In this document: piece after piece, positions 39,353 to 49,246 of the stretch
How the letters are laid out: each line of letters opens with the position of its first letter
How positions within the stretch are numbered: position 1 is the first letter of the stretch
Source: Candidatus Methylomicrobium oryzae
GTDB lineage: Bacteria > Pseudomonadota > Gammaproteobacteria > Methylococcales > Methylomonadaceae
Direction of reading: 5' to 3'
Assembly (NCBI RefSeq): GCF_016745425.1
Contig: NZ_JAERVK010000007.1
Coordinates: forward strand, 124,001 to 188,000
DNA: 64,000 nt
Program-made: the position numbers and the translations under genes
The notes under the pieces: model-generated
The model's input: only the letters and a program-made list of their open reading frames with translations
Told to the model about the DNA's origin: nothing
Databases searched by the model: none

Positions 39353-41073
39353 CAGCGTGTCGTAAAGTTGGGATACTCGGCCAGCTCGCCGAGCAGATAG
39401 CGGCCGAACAGCCGCGCCTGAATTTCGAACAAGCGCCGGTATTCGGTCTTATATCCGAACAGCGGATGCGTGACTTCCTGCGCCAAACGGCGTTCGAAAG
39501 CCGCGATGAAGCGTTTGCGCCCTGCTTCGTTCAACGCCACACTGCCGGCTGCACTGATAAAATCGCTCGGACGCACTTCGCCGTTGTTGATCACCTGCAG
39601 CACGGTCGAATCGGCGACCAGGGGACGGAACGGCTCCATCAAATCGAGCGCCAGGGCCGGACGGCCATAGCGCGGCTGGTGGTAGAATCCCCGGTAGGCA
39701 TCCAGTCCGACCGCACTCGCATTCATCGTCCAGGTCCTGACCAGCATCGAATAGGCGAAAGACAGCAGCGCATTGACCGGATCGGTCGGCGGCCGGCGGT
39801 TGCGGGTTTCGAAATCGAAACTCATCTGCCGGGGATCGTCCGATTTTTTGATCAGCTTGTCGAATGCGCCGAAATACTCTGCCGCGGCCGCCCCTTCTAT
39901 CCCGAGCAATTGCTGCAGGTCGGTCGCGCGCTGGGATTTTTCGCCCAGCGCCTTTAACCGGTCGAGCAATGCGTCGGGCTTGTCATCGCCGCGCCAATTG
40001 CGCCGAAGCAGCGTCCGGCAATTCTGAATCTTCGCACGCACCAGCCCGCGAGCAATCGCCAAACAGGTATGCTCTTCAAAGCTGGCGCGATATTGCGCGG
40101 TACGCAGTTCGACGTTCTTGTGCCCGGTGCCGACGGTATGGCCGATGAACCAGCCGCCGTAGGTATGCCAGCTGACCGGAATATTGCGCTTCATCAACTC
40201 CTGCAGACACGGCGTCGTGATATAGACGTTGCCCATCACCACGACCTGAGACACATCGATCAGCCGCGCGCTCTGCACCAGCGTATCGTCGACGCTGATT
40301 TCCAGCTCCTCCGCATTCTTCGCGATCTTGCCTTTGTACGCCTGCACATACACCGGCAGCGCCTCGTCGCGCATCACCGCCAGCGGCCTGGGCTCGATGT
40401 CGCCGCCCTGCAGAAAATTGACCTCCTCGGGCAGGCAAATGCCGACCAGCGAACAGCGCGGACATTTCGGACTGTCGACGAGCGGCTGCGGAATATGACC
40501 GCCTGCCGCGATCAGGCGCAGGCCGTTGACCGCGTTCATCGTCAAATCCTGCAAATCCTGATCGAATTCCACCCGCACCCGCTCGCGGCTTTCGGCAAAA
40601 TACAGCTCGCCTTCCTCGCAAACGTAACCGTGCTCCTTCAACACCAGCCCCTGCACGCACAACTGCACGCGTTCGGGATCGTAAGCGTTTTTGGCGATAT
40701 GCGGGGGCTTGCCTCGCTTGTAGTCCACCGGCGTAACCCTGCCGTCTTCGGCTTCAAGCAAATCCAGCTTGGCGATCAGCCCCAACCGGTTCGACGACAA
40801 GGTAATCGAACGCCCGTGCAGCACCTCATGTTGCTCGATTTCATCCGCTTCCGGGAAATTCCGCGCCGGCTTATCCACGCGCCGATGCGTATGATCGCCC
40901 TCCACCGTATCCGCCGACGCCGCCCATTCGCCCTGCACCCATTCCAGATACGCCAGCCGCGGGCAATACTGATACTCGTTCACCATCCTCGCCGGCAACA
41001 GCGGCATGTCGCCGCCGAGTTCCGGGAACGGCATCGGGAGTTCGAGTTGGAGAGGTGTGTCGTTTTCCGGCAT
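39352..41073 (-). CDS. cas4-cas1: Cas4-Cas1 fusion protein
   Basis: This 573-residue fusion is diagnostic of type I-G (I-U) systems. The N-terminal Cas4 part has a cysteine in EYQYCPRLAYLEW, the RecB motif VDYKRGKPPH (about 118) and the iron-sulfur cysteines in CPRCSLVGICLPEE (about 205). The Cas1 part shows the catalytic glutamate region GIEGAAAAEYFGAFDKL (about 395), GFYHQPRYGRPALALDLMEP (about 470) with histidine and acidic residues, and a C-terminal helical bundle. Cas4 selects PAM-bearing prespacers and trims them for Cas1-Cas2. All motifs are intact, unlike the effector genes. Confidence 0.97.
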   Translation of the reverse strand: MPENDTPLQLELPMPFPELGGDMPLLPARMVNEYQYCPRLAYLEWVQGEWAASADTVEGDHTHRRVDKPARNFPEADEIEQHEVLHGRSITLSSNRLGLIAKLDLLEAEDGRVTPVDYKRGKPPHIAKNAYDPERVQLCVQGLVLKEHGYVCEEGELYFAESRERVRVEFDQDLQDLTMNAVNGLRLIAAGGHIPQPLVDSPKCPRCSLVGICLPEEVNFLQGGDIEPRPLAVMRDEALPVYVQAYKGKIAKNAEELEISVDDTLVQSARLIDVSQVVVMGNVYITTPCLQELMKRNIPVSWHTYGGWFIGHTVGTGHKNVELRTAQYRASFEEHTCLAIARGLVRAKIQNCRTLLRRNWRGDDKPDALLDRLKALGEKSQRATDLQQLLGIEGAAAAEYFGAFDKLIKKSDDPRQMSFDFETRNRRPPTDPVNALLSFAYSMLVRTWTMNASAVGLDAYRGFYHQPRYGRPALALDLMEPFRPLVADSTVLQVINNGEVRPSDFISAAGSVALNEAGRKRFIAAFERRLAQEVTHPLFGYKTEYRRLFEIQARLFGRYLLGELAEYPNFTTR

Positions 41074-41263
41074 CGTGGCGATTTGATTAAAACATTACCG
41101 AATGAACCTGTAAGTTGAAGAATAGCCTAGAATCCAGGGTTTTTCTTAAGTAACAACAGATTCATTAATTCTGCTTTGCCAAATTTGTTCAGGGCCGTCT
41201 GGAAGCGCGTATCCAGGGCCAAAGATAACAAATTCCACAATAATGAAACGCAGTTTCTTTCAA

Positions 41264-42394
41264 TCAAGTATTTTGAGGCATCCATAAATAGCCCTGCAAC
41301 CAAAGCGTACCTTCCATGTCGGCGCCCACTACCGGCGCCTCATCGCCTTGCCAGTCGCGGCGCGTGATGACGATATCAAGATTAACGTCTTCGGTTTCGT
41401 AATCGGATAAACGCAATACGGTCACCCGCACCAGCCAACCGTCCTGCCCCAAAAAGTCCGCAAACGGTTTGACGCTTTTGACCGGACCGCGAAAGCTGTG
41501 GTCATCGTTATCCCAATCCGTTATCGGCAGCAAAGACGCCATGCCTTCCAAGCAAAGGACCGTTGGCAACTCGGCGGGCTCGCCATCGTCGTGATCGCCG
41601 GTGAGCAGCGTTCTCCAAGCGAGAACGTCGGGATTCGGCGAATAAGGCAATTCCATTAATCGCGCAGGTTGAGCCGAATAGGCCAAGCCGGTCAGAATAA
41701 AGTCGTAATGTCCGCCCTGCCGGTACCACAGCCGATTGGTGAGAAAATGCGCATCGAAGAAGGTAATTTCCGCTTCTCCCAAGCCTGCCGTAATTTGAGC
41801 TTCGACACCGCTCTCCCAAACCTTGACATGATTCAACGTCAGCGTGTGCTGAATGCCCTCCGACCAAAAAGGGTAAAGACTGGCCATTTCCGTGGTTTTG
41901 TTATCGGCATTGATGCGGCAAGTCAAAATAACGCCCCGCCGCTGCATGGGCCAAACCAGATGAAATCCCTGAAGCCATTTTGACGGCAATTCTTCTGGCA
42001 CCGGTCGATGAAGACCGAAACCTTCCATGATCTGCGCCTGTGCCAGCATTTGCGGCAAGTTTCTGAGCACTTCCGCCGCTTCGTCGACGAAAGGCTGCCA
42101 GTGTGAACCCATCGAGTGGGCTGCCTCTCCTTCTTCGAAATCAAACGTGGATTCCGGCCAAAGGACAGGATCCGAAAGAGCCTTTCGCGCCTGGGATTTG
42201 GCCTCTTCAAGCCAGACCGACTCCGCGTCAAGACTCCAGGGGCTAATGTCTGCCGTTTCCCACTGCAACAATATGTTGCCTTGTGTTTCAAAACGCAAAC
42301 CGATATAGACCATGCCGACGTAGGTTACCATGCCCGGTCCGTGAATTCTGTGGATAATGCGGTCGTTTGGCGAGTATGAGTGATTTTGCGGCAT
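41264..42394 (-). CDS. Unrecognised protein between Cas adaptation and effector genes
   Basis: This protein of about 376 residues has no family I can name. It begins NHSYSPNDRIIHRIHGPG, has an aromatic-rich middle (WPMQRRGVILTCRI, LYPFWSEGIQHTLTLNHVKV), then AEITFFDAHFLTNRLWYRQG and GHYDFILTGLAYSAQPARL, which look like beta-strands of a small barrel (OB-like), and ends LWLQGYLWMP. I use the ATG at 42394, preceded by GGAGCTTCGC; the frame is open 45 codons further but looks non-coding. It sits inside the CRISPR locus on the same strand. A CRISPR accessory role is possible but unsupported by motif. Confidence 0.65.
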   Translation of the reverse strand: MPQNHSYSPNDRIIHRIHGPGMVTYVGMVYIGLRFETQGNILLQWETADISPWSLDAESVWLEEAKSQARKALSDPVLWPESTFDFEEGEAAHSMGSHWQPFVDEAAEVLRNLPQMLAQAQIMEGFGLHRPVPEELPSKWLQGFHLVWPMQRRGVILTCRINADNKTTEMASLYPFWSEGIQHTLTLNHVKVWESGVEAQITAGLGEAEITFFDAHFLTNRLWYRQGGHYDFILTGLAYSAQPARLMELPYSPNPDVLAWRTLLTGDHDDGEPAELPTVLCLEGMASLLPITDWDNDDHSFRGPVKSVKPFADFLGQDGWLVRVTVLRLSDYETEDVNLDIVITRRDWQGDEAPVVGADMEGTLWLQGYLWMPQNT

Positions 42395-42601
42395 GCGAAG
42401 CTCCGTTTGGTCAAACAGAATTATTCTGAAGCGGCGTAACTTCTTCCTAATCGACATAAACATCCCGAGCTCCCAAATGGCTGCCGAATCCTGGTGCCAA
42501 AGAACCTGTAATCGGTTCAAGGAGTTCAAGCCGCCGAAATGTTGGGACGGAGTTACAAACTCCGCCCCGAGTGAAGGCTCTTAATTGTAGAAGGGCTCCT
42601 G

Positions 42602-42952
42602 TCAAGGCATATCGGACTCATCCAGAAGTTGAGTGACAGTGTCGTAAAGAGCCGGCAAAGACATTTCAATGGTATGCCAAACCGTTAAATCATTCACGGA
42701 GGCGTAACCGTGAATCAACAGATTGCGAAAGGCAACGATTTGCGGCAATTCGGGAATGCGTTCAGCCCAGCGCGGTTCGATTTTGCCGAGTTGATTCAGC
42801 GCTTCGCCAATGATCTCGAACTGCCGTTCGACGGCGGAACGTAACAGCAAATTGCCGGCGTAGTCACCGTAACTTCTGCCCTCGACAAACTCCAAAATGG
42901 CGGCGGCCGCCTCGCGTGCATCCCAGAGATAGGCACGAGGGTCACGCTGCAT
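42602..42952 (-). CDS. hepT: HEPN-domain toxin, HepT/DUF86
   Basis: This 116-residue protein is a HEPN nuclease toxin of the HepT/MntA type. The key motif R-x4-H-x-Y is RNLLIHGYASV near residue 77, preceded by SAVERQFEIIGEALNQL, both standard. HepT cleaves RNA until the MntA antitoxin transfers AMP to its tyrosine. It overlaps the antitoxin gene upstream by 11 bases. Motif and length are complete. Confidence 0.88.
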   Translation of the reverse strand: MQRDPRAYLWDAREAAAAILEFVEGRSYGDYAGNLLLRSAVERQFEIIGEALNQLGKIEPRWAERIPELPQIVAFRNLLIHGYASVNDLTVWHTIEMSLPALYDTVTQLLDESDMP

Positions 42953-43253
42953 AGACTACCTCGCGGCTTCGATCGATGCCGGCCTGGACGTATGGATTTC
43001 TCAAAGCGGACGCTTCCGCCAGATCGACTTCGCAACCAATAATGCGCGCCAAATCGCTTCGAAAATCGAAAAAAATTTTTAAAGAAGGGCTATCTGGCGA
43101 AGACGAAAATTCCACCAGAAAATCCGCATCGCTTACACCCGGAGTAAAATCGAGTCCGCGCGCCGCGGAGCCGAAGACTTCCAGGCGCCGCACGCGATAA
43201 CGCCGGCAAAGTTCGGCGATGGCCGGTTGGTGTTTTTGAATAAGTAGATGCAT
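42942..43253 (-). CDS. mntA: MntA-type nucleotidyltransferase antitoxin
   Basis: This 103-residue minimal nucleotidyltransferase has the motif EVFGSAARGLDF (about 26) and the metal pair SDADFLVEF (about 43), with ALRNPYVQAGIDRSREVVYA at the end. It adds AMP groups to HepT and so inactivates it. Order mntA then hepT and an 11-base overlap fit the family. The pair lies inside the CRISPR locus, where toxin-antitoxin systems often protect such loci from loss. Confidence 0.88.
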   Translation of the reverse strand: MHLLIQKHQPAIAELCRRYRVRRLEVFGSAARGLDFTPGVSDADFLVEFSSSPDSPSLKIFFDFRSDLARIIGCEVDLAEASALRNPYVQAGIDRSREVVYAA

Positions 43254-43260
43254 AGTATTT

Positions 43261-43335
43261 TTAAGTCCGTGGTTGGATACGCTTTACTTTATCCAAATGC
43301 TCGGTTCGCGCCTGCGGGTGAAAATAGTAATTCAC
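43261..43335 (-). pseudogene. Remnant of a ParE/RelE toxin
   Basis: After the antitoxin stop, in another frame, a GTG starts a 24-codon peptide that reads VNYYFHPQARTEHLDKVKRI and then a few residues to TAA. This is the N-terminus of ParE/RelE-type toxins whose start overlaps the antitoxin stop (GTGA). The remaining 70 or so residues are missing, so the toxin is dead. Confidence 0.55.
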
Positions 43336-43556
43336 TTCAGCAAGGACCGGGCTTCCCGATCGACTTCATCGGCGGGTATGCGTACTGCCTCCCCTCGATC
43401 CAGTTCATCGGCGCGACGCGCAACCTCTTGAAACCAAAGCTGTTCGACCTCGGCTTCGGTCAAGGTGTCGAGACTGGACAACAATTGTTCAGCCAATTCT
43501 GCCCGCTCTTGGGGAGAAAGCAGCAAGGCTTCACAGCGAATGGTTTCAATGTTCAT
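43332..43556 (-). CDS. Addiction-module antitoxin, CHP02574 family, orphan
   Basis: This 74-residue protein matches the addiction module component family: MNIETIRCEALLLSPQERAE, LAEQLLSSLDT, then EVEQLWFQEVARRADELDRG and EAVRIPADEV. It normally neutralises a ParE/RelE toxin encoded directly downstream; here only a 24-codon toxin remnant is left (43261-43335). The antitoxin is therefore an orphan, probably decaying. Confidence 0.8.
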   Translation of the reverse strand: MNIETIRCEALLLSPQERAELAEQLLSSLDTLTEAEVEQLWFQEVARRADELDRGEAVRIPADEVDREARSLLK

Positions 43557-43662
43557 AACAATTTACCTCTATTAAAGCCTTAATTTTAGAGTAGGCCAAC
43601 GTAGCTAATTCATCGGGCATTGTAAAGCCGCTTGGGCATACAATAAGGTTATCGAACCGCCT

Positions 43663-44580
43663 TCAAGCAGGGAAACTAGGAGTGAAGTTTTTGTAATACT
43701 GGTTTGGCGCTATTCGTCCGCAACGATAAATTTGGATTACTCCTCGTTGATTCAATTCTGCTCTCGACGGTATCGGACAGTGAAGTTCGGGAAGTGAAAT
43801 TAAGGATCGTATTGAATCGATTCCCAGCGGCGAATCCCAGATAGGCCAAGTAAAAAATGAGCGTCTTCCGTTTTCGTAAAAGCCGGTAGTCATAAGTTTA
43901 TTTTTGCAAGGCATAGCCGGAAAGAGCGCCATTGCTTCAATCGCAAGAGCATTGGCTCCACGTATCGTTTGTGGACCATATTTTTTGTTAGTTTGTGAAC
44001 TTGGGTCATGCCAGCGCAATGCATACCGCTGATCTTCGAGAGGATCCCACCGTAAACTAAAACCTTCATCCCTATAGTCCCATATTTCAAATAATGCTCG
44101 TTGTAAAACATCAAAATCTGTTGCTTGGCGAATTGCAATAGCGTAGGCAGTTAGACCTTGTCCCGCCGCATCGCCACTTCTAACCATCCGAAAATCTGTA
44201 CTTTCAAAAACTTCCTTATCTTTTATAACCTCGCTACCAAATGCCGTAAGCAAATCAGCCGTTCTTCTATCTTTTTGGGAACAAAAATTCTGAGTGTCGC
44301 GAAGTGCCCCGGTAAAACTCCCTATAGCAAATGGCAATTTTTTATCGATCTCGAATACAGTCATGGGCATATTGGCCAATTCTTGATTCAACGATTCGAC
44401 AAAAACATATTTATCATTTCCACAATTCCATAATGCAGGGCGTAATGCTCCGGAAATAGGCATCCATGACAAACGAACATTGGAAAATAGCCTTGCACTA
44501 ACAACGAGTGTTCCTAACGCAGCTAAAAATCCTAATGGATTAGAACCGTCCAATCCTTTTAATTTGAGAAAATCATTCAT
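43663..44580 (-). CDS. Type I-G Cascade subunit in the Cas8/Csb3 position (GSU0052-like)
   Basis: This 305-residue protein follows cas3 with an 8-base overlap and fills the place of the extra effector subunit in Geobacter-type I-G loci (named Csb3, Cas8u or Cas3-extension in different schemes; I am unsure which applies). It begins LKLKGLDGSNPLGFLAALGT, a motif I associate with this family, and has WDYRDEGFSLRWDPLEDQRY and GANALAIEAMALFPAMPCKN. Unlike its upstream neighbours it shows no frameshift or stop. It has an A+T-rich composition relative to the core genes. Confidence 0.65.
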   Translation of the reverse strand: MNDFLKLKGLDGSNPLGFLAALGTLVVSARLFSNVRLSWMPISGALRPALWNCGNDKYVFVESLNQELANMPMTVFEIDKKLPFAIGSFTGALRDTQNFCSQKDRRTADLLTAFGSEVIKDKEVFESTDFRMVRSGDAAGQGLTAYAIAIRQATDFDVLQRALFEIWDYRDEGFSLRWDPLEDQRYALRWHDPSSQTNKKYGPQTIRGANALAIEAMALFPAMPCKNKLMTTGFYENGRRSFFTWPIWDSPLGIDSIRSLISLPELHCPIPSRAELNQRGVIQIYRCGRIAPNQYYKNFTPSFPA

Positions 44581-47539
44581 TTTCAACATCCTCTTGGTGT
44601 AATTCCTCCCATTCACTCCGTCGATGATCTGCCAGGCGTAAAATAGCCTCCAGCCAAGCCAAACCCCACCAACCGAAATGCCGGGTTAATCGCCAGAATC
44701 TTTCCGAAACGCCTGAATCCAAACGTTCAAGGTTAGTAGGGCCTTGATACTCTAATGTCCAATTCTTCCAATCGATGACAACGTCGGGGACTGTCTCGTC
44801 GATTATCACCGGTGCAAAAGGACGGCAATATCCATGATGGCTTTCCACCAGATGCAAAACTAAATCGCGTAACAGATCGTCGCTCGGAAGCAGTTCGGGA
44901 CATTTTTCCATTAATCGGGTTGACAGTAGTTCATGTCTCCCACCTTTGGGGTAACCGCTACGTTTTCTCGCTTTCTCGCTTTCGCGACGGCTTTGCAGCA
45001 TTTCGGGGGATTTGGCTAACAATTCTCCTAATCCCAACGGAATACCGCCCCTTAACCACGCCTGAAAACGAGGATCGACTTTGCCTAGATCATGACCGGA
45101 AGCGGCCAAAGTCAAGACATCGACGATGGGTTGAGGCAAACCGCAACCCATAGCAAATTTGTGAGCCCATTCAGCAACACCATCAAGATGAATGAATAGA
45201 TTTTGCTTTATGGCGGTGCCGGAAGCGGAAATGTCGGATTCATCGCTGAATAAGTCAGGTTCATCGGCTTCCTCCGCTCTGGGCAGAGGCTGTTTGCTTA
45301 AAGCAACCAAGCCTTCGAGCGGATGAAGCAACACACTGATCTTGTTTTTCTTGTCCGCCAAATGTCCGGTTATAAACCGTAACCATTTAGGTGCCGCGGT
45401 TTCATCTGAAACATCTCGTAAAACTTGGAGCAGGTCATCACGCAAGTCATCGGCATCCTCTTCGTAGCGATCTTTTGCTTGGCGGAGCAACTCTCGCAAG
45501 TGGTTTACACTTTCGCATTGCGGCCAATATGCAATCAAATCGGGATGAAGCCTAAGCACTGCTTTAGCACGTGCTTGAGCGTTTGCCCGGTCTCCCCAGT
45601 CCAGCACCGGCTGACCGTTTTCATGCCGGGAAAAATCGCCTAATGTTTCCCATCCGCCGAGTTTTGCCGGGATAACCAAAACATCACCGGGGCGTAACTT
45701 CTCAGGATCAAGCAACATTTCTGATTCTTCCGGACTGTTCCAACGAACGACCTTGCGTTTTAGCGTTTGATTTACTTCACCATCGGCTTCTATTTCGCCT
45801 TCTAAATCCGATTGTTCAGACCGGCTGGAATCGTCTCCGGTTAACCAACGGCGCATATAATGGATCGGAACAGCCAAACATTCGGCAGCAGACGGCGGCA
45901 CCAAGGACAGAATTTCTTTCCAACTTTCTTGCGTTGATCCTATTTCCAAATCGGCCCGCCAACACACTTGTACATCGGCGGAACGGTTACCAGGCCCGTG
46001 CAGAAAAACTCCGACATCAGGCGTCGGTTGTGGAATAGGCGAGGTTTGCGCCCAGCAATCGACGTGAGCAGGCAGCATGATCGGCGCATGAAGATCCGGC
46101 GCATTGAGCTTTTGCAACTCGTCAGGTTCCGGTAACCGATCAGAAAGCGCCGAAACACCCATGTCGAGACTTGGCTGCTGGTTTAACCATTCCCAAGTTG
46201 CGGCAAGCGCTTTACCGTAAATTAGGTCTTCGTAACCGGCTTTGGCTTGATCGGCGCTTATCAAAATGGCGGCCGAGGCATCAAAAGGCCGCCCCATCCG
46301 ATTCAAGCGGCCAAAGCGCTGACGTAGCGCGTCAAGACTGGCACATTCAGAGACCAGCACATCAAAATCCAGGTTGGCACCCACTTCCAAAGTCTGCGTG
46401 GCGACAACGAAAATGGGATGTTCGAGGCGTCTATTCCGGGAGTGTTCGGCGGACAATTCAGCCAAGCGATCGGTTACGGTTTCGTCTTTGTCGATCGGGC
46501 GCATTCGCCCAGTTAGAAGAATGGCGGCATTGCCGTGTTTATCCTTCAACAGCCGCCAGGTTTCTCGCGCAATTGCCACGCGGTTGCAGAAGATGACGAT
46601 TGCCGGCTTCCCTTCGTTTGAGAGTACAGCGTTTCCGGCTAATGCTCCGGCTTTTTTTACCAATGCCGATGCCATTTCCTCGATATATTTGTCGCCCTTG
46701 GCTTTTGGAACCAATTCTAAGTCGACTAGCTTGCTTGCAAGCTGTCTGTCTCCCAAAGGATGGCCTTTCGTTTGCGGTTCTGCGGATTCATCTATGAATA
46801 CATCCGTCAAACCTGCTGGCGGTGTAGCGCTCATCACCGCCCCATGGAAAGGTGTAGTGATGGCTGAATCGCTCCATTGCCGGTATTTTTTAACAGCAAT
46901 TAAAGTATCGAGAAAGGGTTGGGCACAATGCGCTTCGTCCAGCAAAATCAGAGCGTCATTGCCGGTCAGCCCGGCGTGAATCGGCCATGTACCGGAGCCT
47001 GGTCCATAAGCTCGGAATAACAGGCGCGAACCCAATTGATCGACAGTACTGGCGACGATAGTCGGTTGTATGGGGCTTTTAGCCCAAGCATTGGAGCGGT
47101 ACATGCCGCCGCGCAACTGAAAAACCGCAAGGGGAGTATCGCTGCCCGCAAGTTTGCGCAGTCTGCCCGCGACTTTCTTCAAAATGCCGCTGTCAGCATT
47201 TTTAAGTTTGTTCGCAAGTTTCCTCGCTCGCTCATAGGCCTCATCGACAATGACCCGCCTATCGACCACAAAGAATATACGGCGAGGCGCGCTTAACGGT
47301 AAACCTTGATCCAATCGGTCAGCTTGAACCGCCAAAGCAAACACGGCAATATCAATACAGGCGGTTTTCCCGGATGCAGTAGACAACTGAATGGACTCAG
47401 GCCAAACTTGCTCCGTATTTTCGATGACACGTTTTGCAAGAGCCGTTTACCAGGCGAACGGCGTTCTCCGTTCTCTTCCGGGCTCGCTCCAGAGCGCTTC
47501 GAAATATTCCTGAAAATGACTGAAATTCAAATCAGACAT
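44573..47539 (-). pseudogene. cas3: cas3 interrupted by a TAA at codon 31
   Basis: Cas3 is the helicase-nuclease that destroys the target. The start ATG is 47539 (MSDLNFSHFQEYFEALW), overlapping csb2 by 8 bases. At codon 31 (47447-47449) the frame meets TAA, where a CAA or CAG (glutamine) is expected; after it the same frame continues without change into the Walker A region QLSTASGKTACIDIAVFAL. Downstream everything is complete: LILLDEAHCAQPF, VMSATPPAG, LRQRFGRLNRMGRP and the C-terminal HD motif ASGHDLGKVDPRFQ, the helicase-first order typical of I-G. A TTG restart at 47386 would begin inside the P-loop and is unlikely to give an active enzyme. Confidence 0.85.
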
Positions 47540-49246
47540 TATCTTTTCCTCCCTGTAGCGGCAAAGGCCGGCACAAGCCGTATCCGCGAAAACGACCGGC
47601 ACCGACCACCACAGGCCCCCGTACTTCCTCATCGAATAGGATGACGGCGTGGACATGATGCATGCGCCCGCCGTCTTTTTTCCGGGTTATCGGGAAAAAC
47701 TCGTTACTGCGCGGTACGCCTTGAAACATCGAAACCGGATGCAGCACAACATCTACCGGACGAGGCAGACCTATACGTTCGCAGCCATCCTTTACGGACT
47801 CCGCCGCTTTATCCCATTTATCGGGTCCGTCAAAATGACGATCCAACACGACCGGCGTAACGCTGGCCCATTGTTTGGAAGGGTATGTCCAGGTTTCAAC
47901 TTGCAGGTTCCACGGCGGCGATTCGCGGGTATCGAGTTCAACAGAACATTCCAACCATTGACCATCGAATAATTTGATTTTTCGAGGCTGCCAATTGTCC
48001 GGGTCGCGCAGCCACGGCTCAAGGAATAGCGCGGTTTCTTTCATATCGACATTGCGCGGCAATGCCAGTGCTATGCCCAATAGTCGGCCATCGGCATGTT
48101 CCTCGCCGACAAACGGCATTGGCAACAATGCGAGATGAGGCAGCAGAGACGATGCGCCGTTTTCAGTGTGTCCGCATAGCCATTCCGGCATCGGTTTGGC
48201 CCTGCCCTTTAACAATGCTCCCCGCAATGCTTGTGTCAGTTTTAACACGCTCTGTAATCCCAGACGTTTGCCGGTTAATTTGAGAACGATCAGATTGGAA
48301 TCGAAAACACTACTTGGTAAATTCTGATTAACTGTTTCTCTATCGGCTCTTCGGTAGCCTTGCCAAACGCCGGGATCGTCAGGTCTTAGACTTTTCGGTT
48401 CTTTGCCACCATAAGCTTCCAGTTCGCTATCAATTCGGATGAGTTCCGCATCTATCGAAGCAATTCTTTCTTTATAAGGTAATTCCGCCACCTTCTTTTC
48501 CGCACCGCGCAGACCGGCAGTATTACTTTTGCGCTCGGCATCTAGTGTTTTTCGCTGCTCTGTCAAGGTTTTCTTGGAATCGACAGCTTTACAATAAGAG
48601 ATAACAGTCTGCCGGTTATAACGTTCTTCCAGATACTGCAAACGGCCTTCACAAGCAATTCTCATCTTGGCGACAGCAGGCCCATCAGTGGGAATCCAAT
48701 CAGATTTTAGCGGCGGTCTTCAAGCCACATTTGAACCAGCGAAGCTGAATGTCCCACCGAAGTCACCTTCCGACTTAAATCAATAAGGGCTAGACGATGT
48801 AGGTCAGGTATTTTGACGGGCCAAATGAGATGAACAACGGGATTATGAGGGATGGCGATAGGGAAGGAACGAGGTTGCCGCAACCGATATTCGGCGAGTA
48901 AATACAAACCGGCTGCTTTGAGATCATCCAATTGTGTATTGGCATTATCTTTTAATTCGTCGATTTTCTTTTTTCCGGCTAATGCGACATCATTGATCGG
49001 AACGTAACTTATCACCGTTTTGCGAAGTTCAGCGCCGCTTGCCGCAATTTGGGGCGGCACGGATATTGACTCCAGCCAGCGTAAAGCTTCGCCTTCCTGT
49101 TTATCCTGCCCGGTTTCAAACCAAGCCGCTGCCAAAGCCATAAACACTCTGCCCGGGTGTGGCGGCCATTCGGCGACTTCCTTCTTCGAGCCATCCGAAG
49201 CCGCCATTGCCCACCCGTTCAGGTAACGGATGCCGAGACTGAACAT
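47532..49246 (-). pseudogene. csb2: csb2 (Cas5-Cas6 fusion) split by a one-base frameshift
   Basis: Csb2 joins a Cas5-like N-terminal half with a Cas6-like C-terminal half. The first frame encodes FSLGIRYLNGWAMAASDGSK to HSASLVQMWLEDRR and stops at 48707. The second encodes PPLKSDWIPTDGPAVAKMRI to the glycine-rich Cas6 loop VVVGAGRFRGYGLCRPL. Restoring one base in GACC at about 48715-48718 (CC back to CCC) joins them as WLEDPPLKSDW. Hence one cytosine was lost, about codon 177. The shift falls near the domain border, so separate Cas5 and Cas6 pieces might still be made if ATG 48665 is used, although no ribosome site precedes it. Confidence 0.85.

Noticed and set aside
41554-41567. Partial match of spacer 2 (36032-36067) to 41554-41567
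   Set aside because: Only 14 bases match and the flanks differ; within chance for this window.
47386-47388. TTG at 47386 as a natural cas3 start
   Set aside because: It would begin in the P-loop region and drop the first 51 codons, which are otherwise recognisable cas3 sequence in the same frame.
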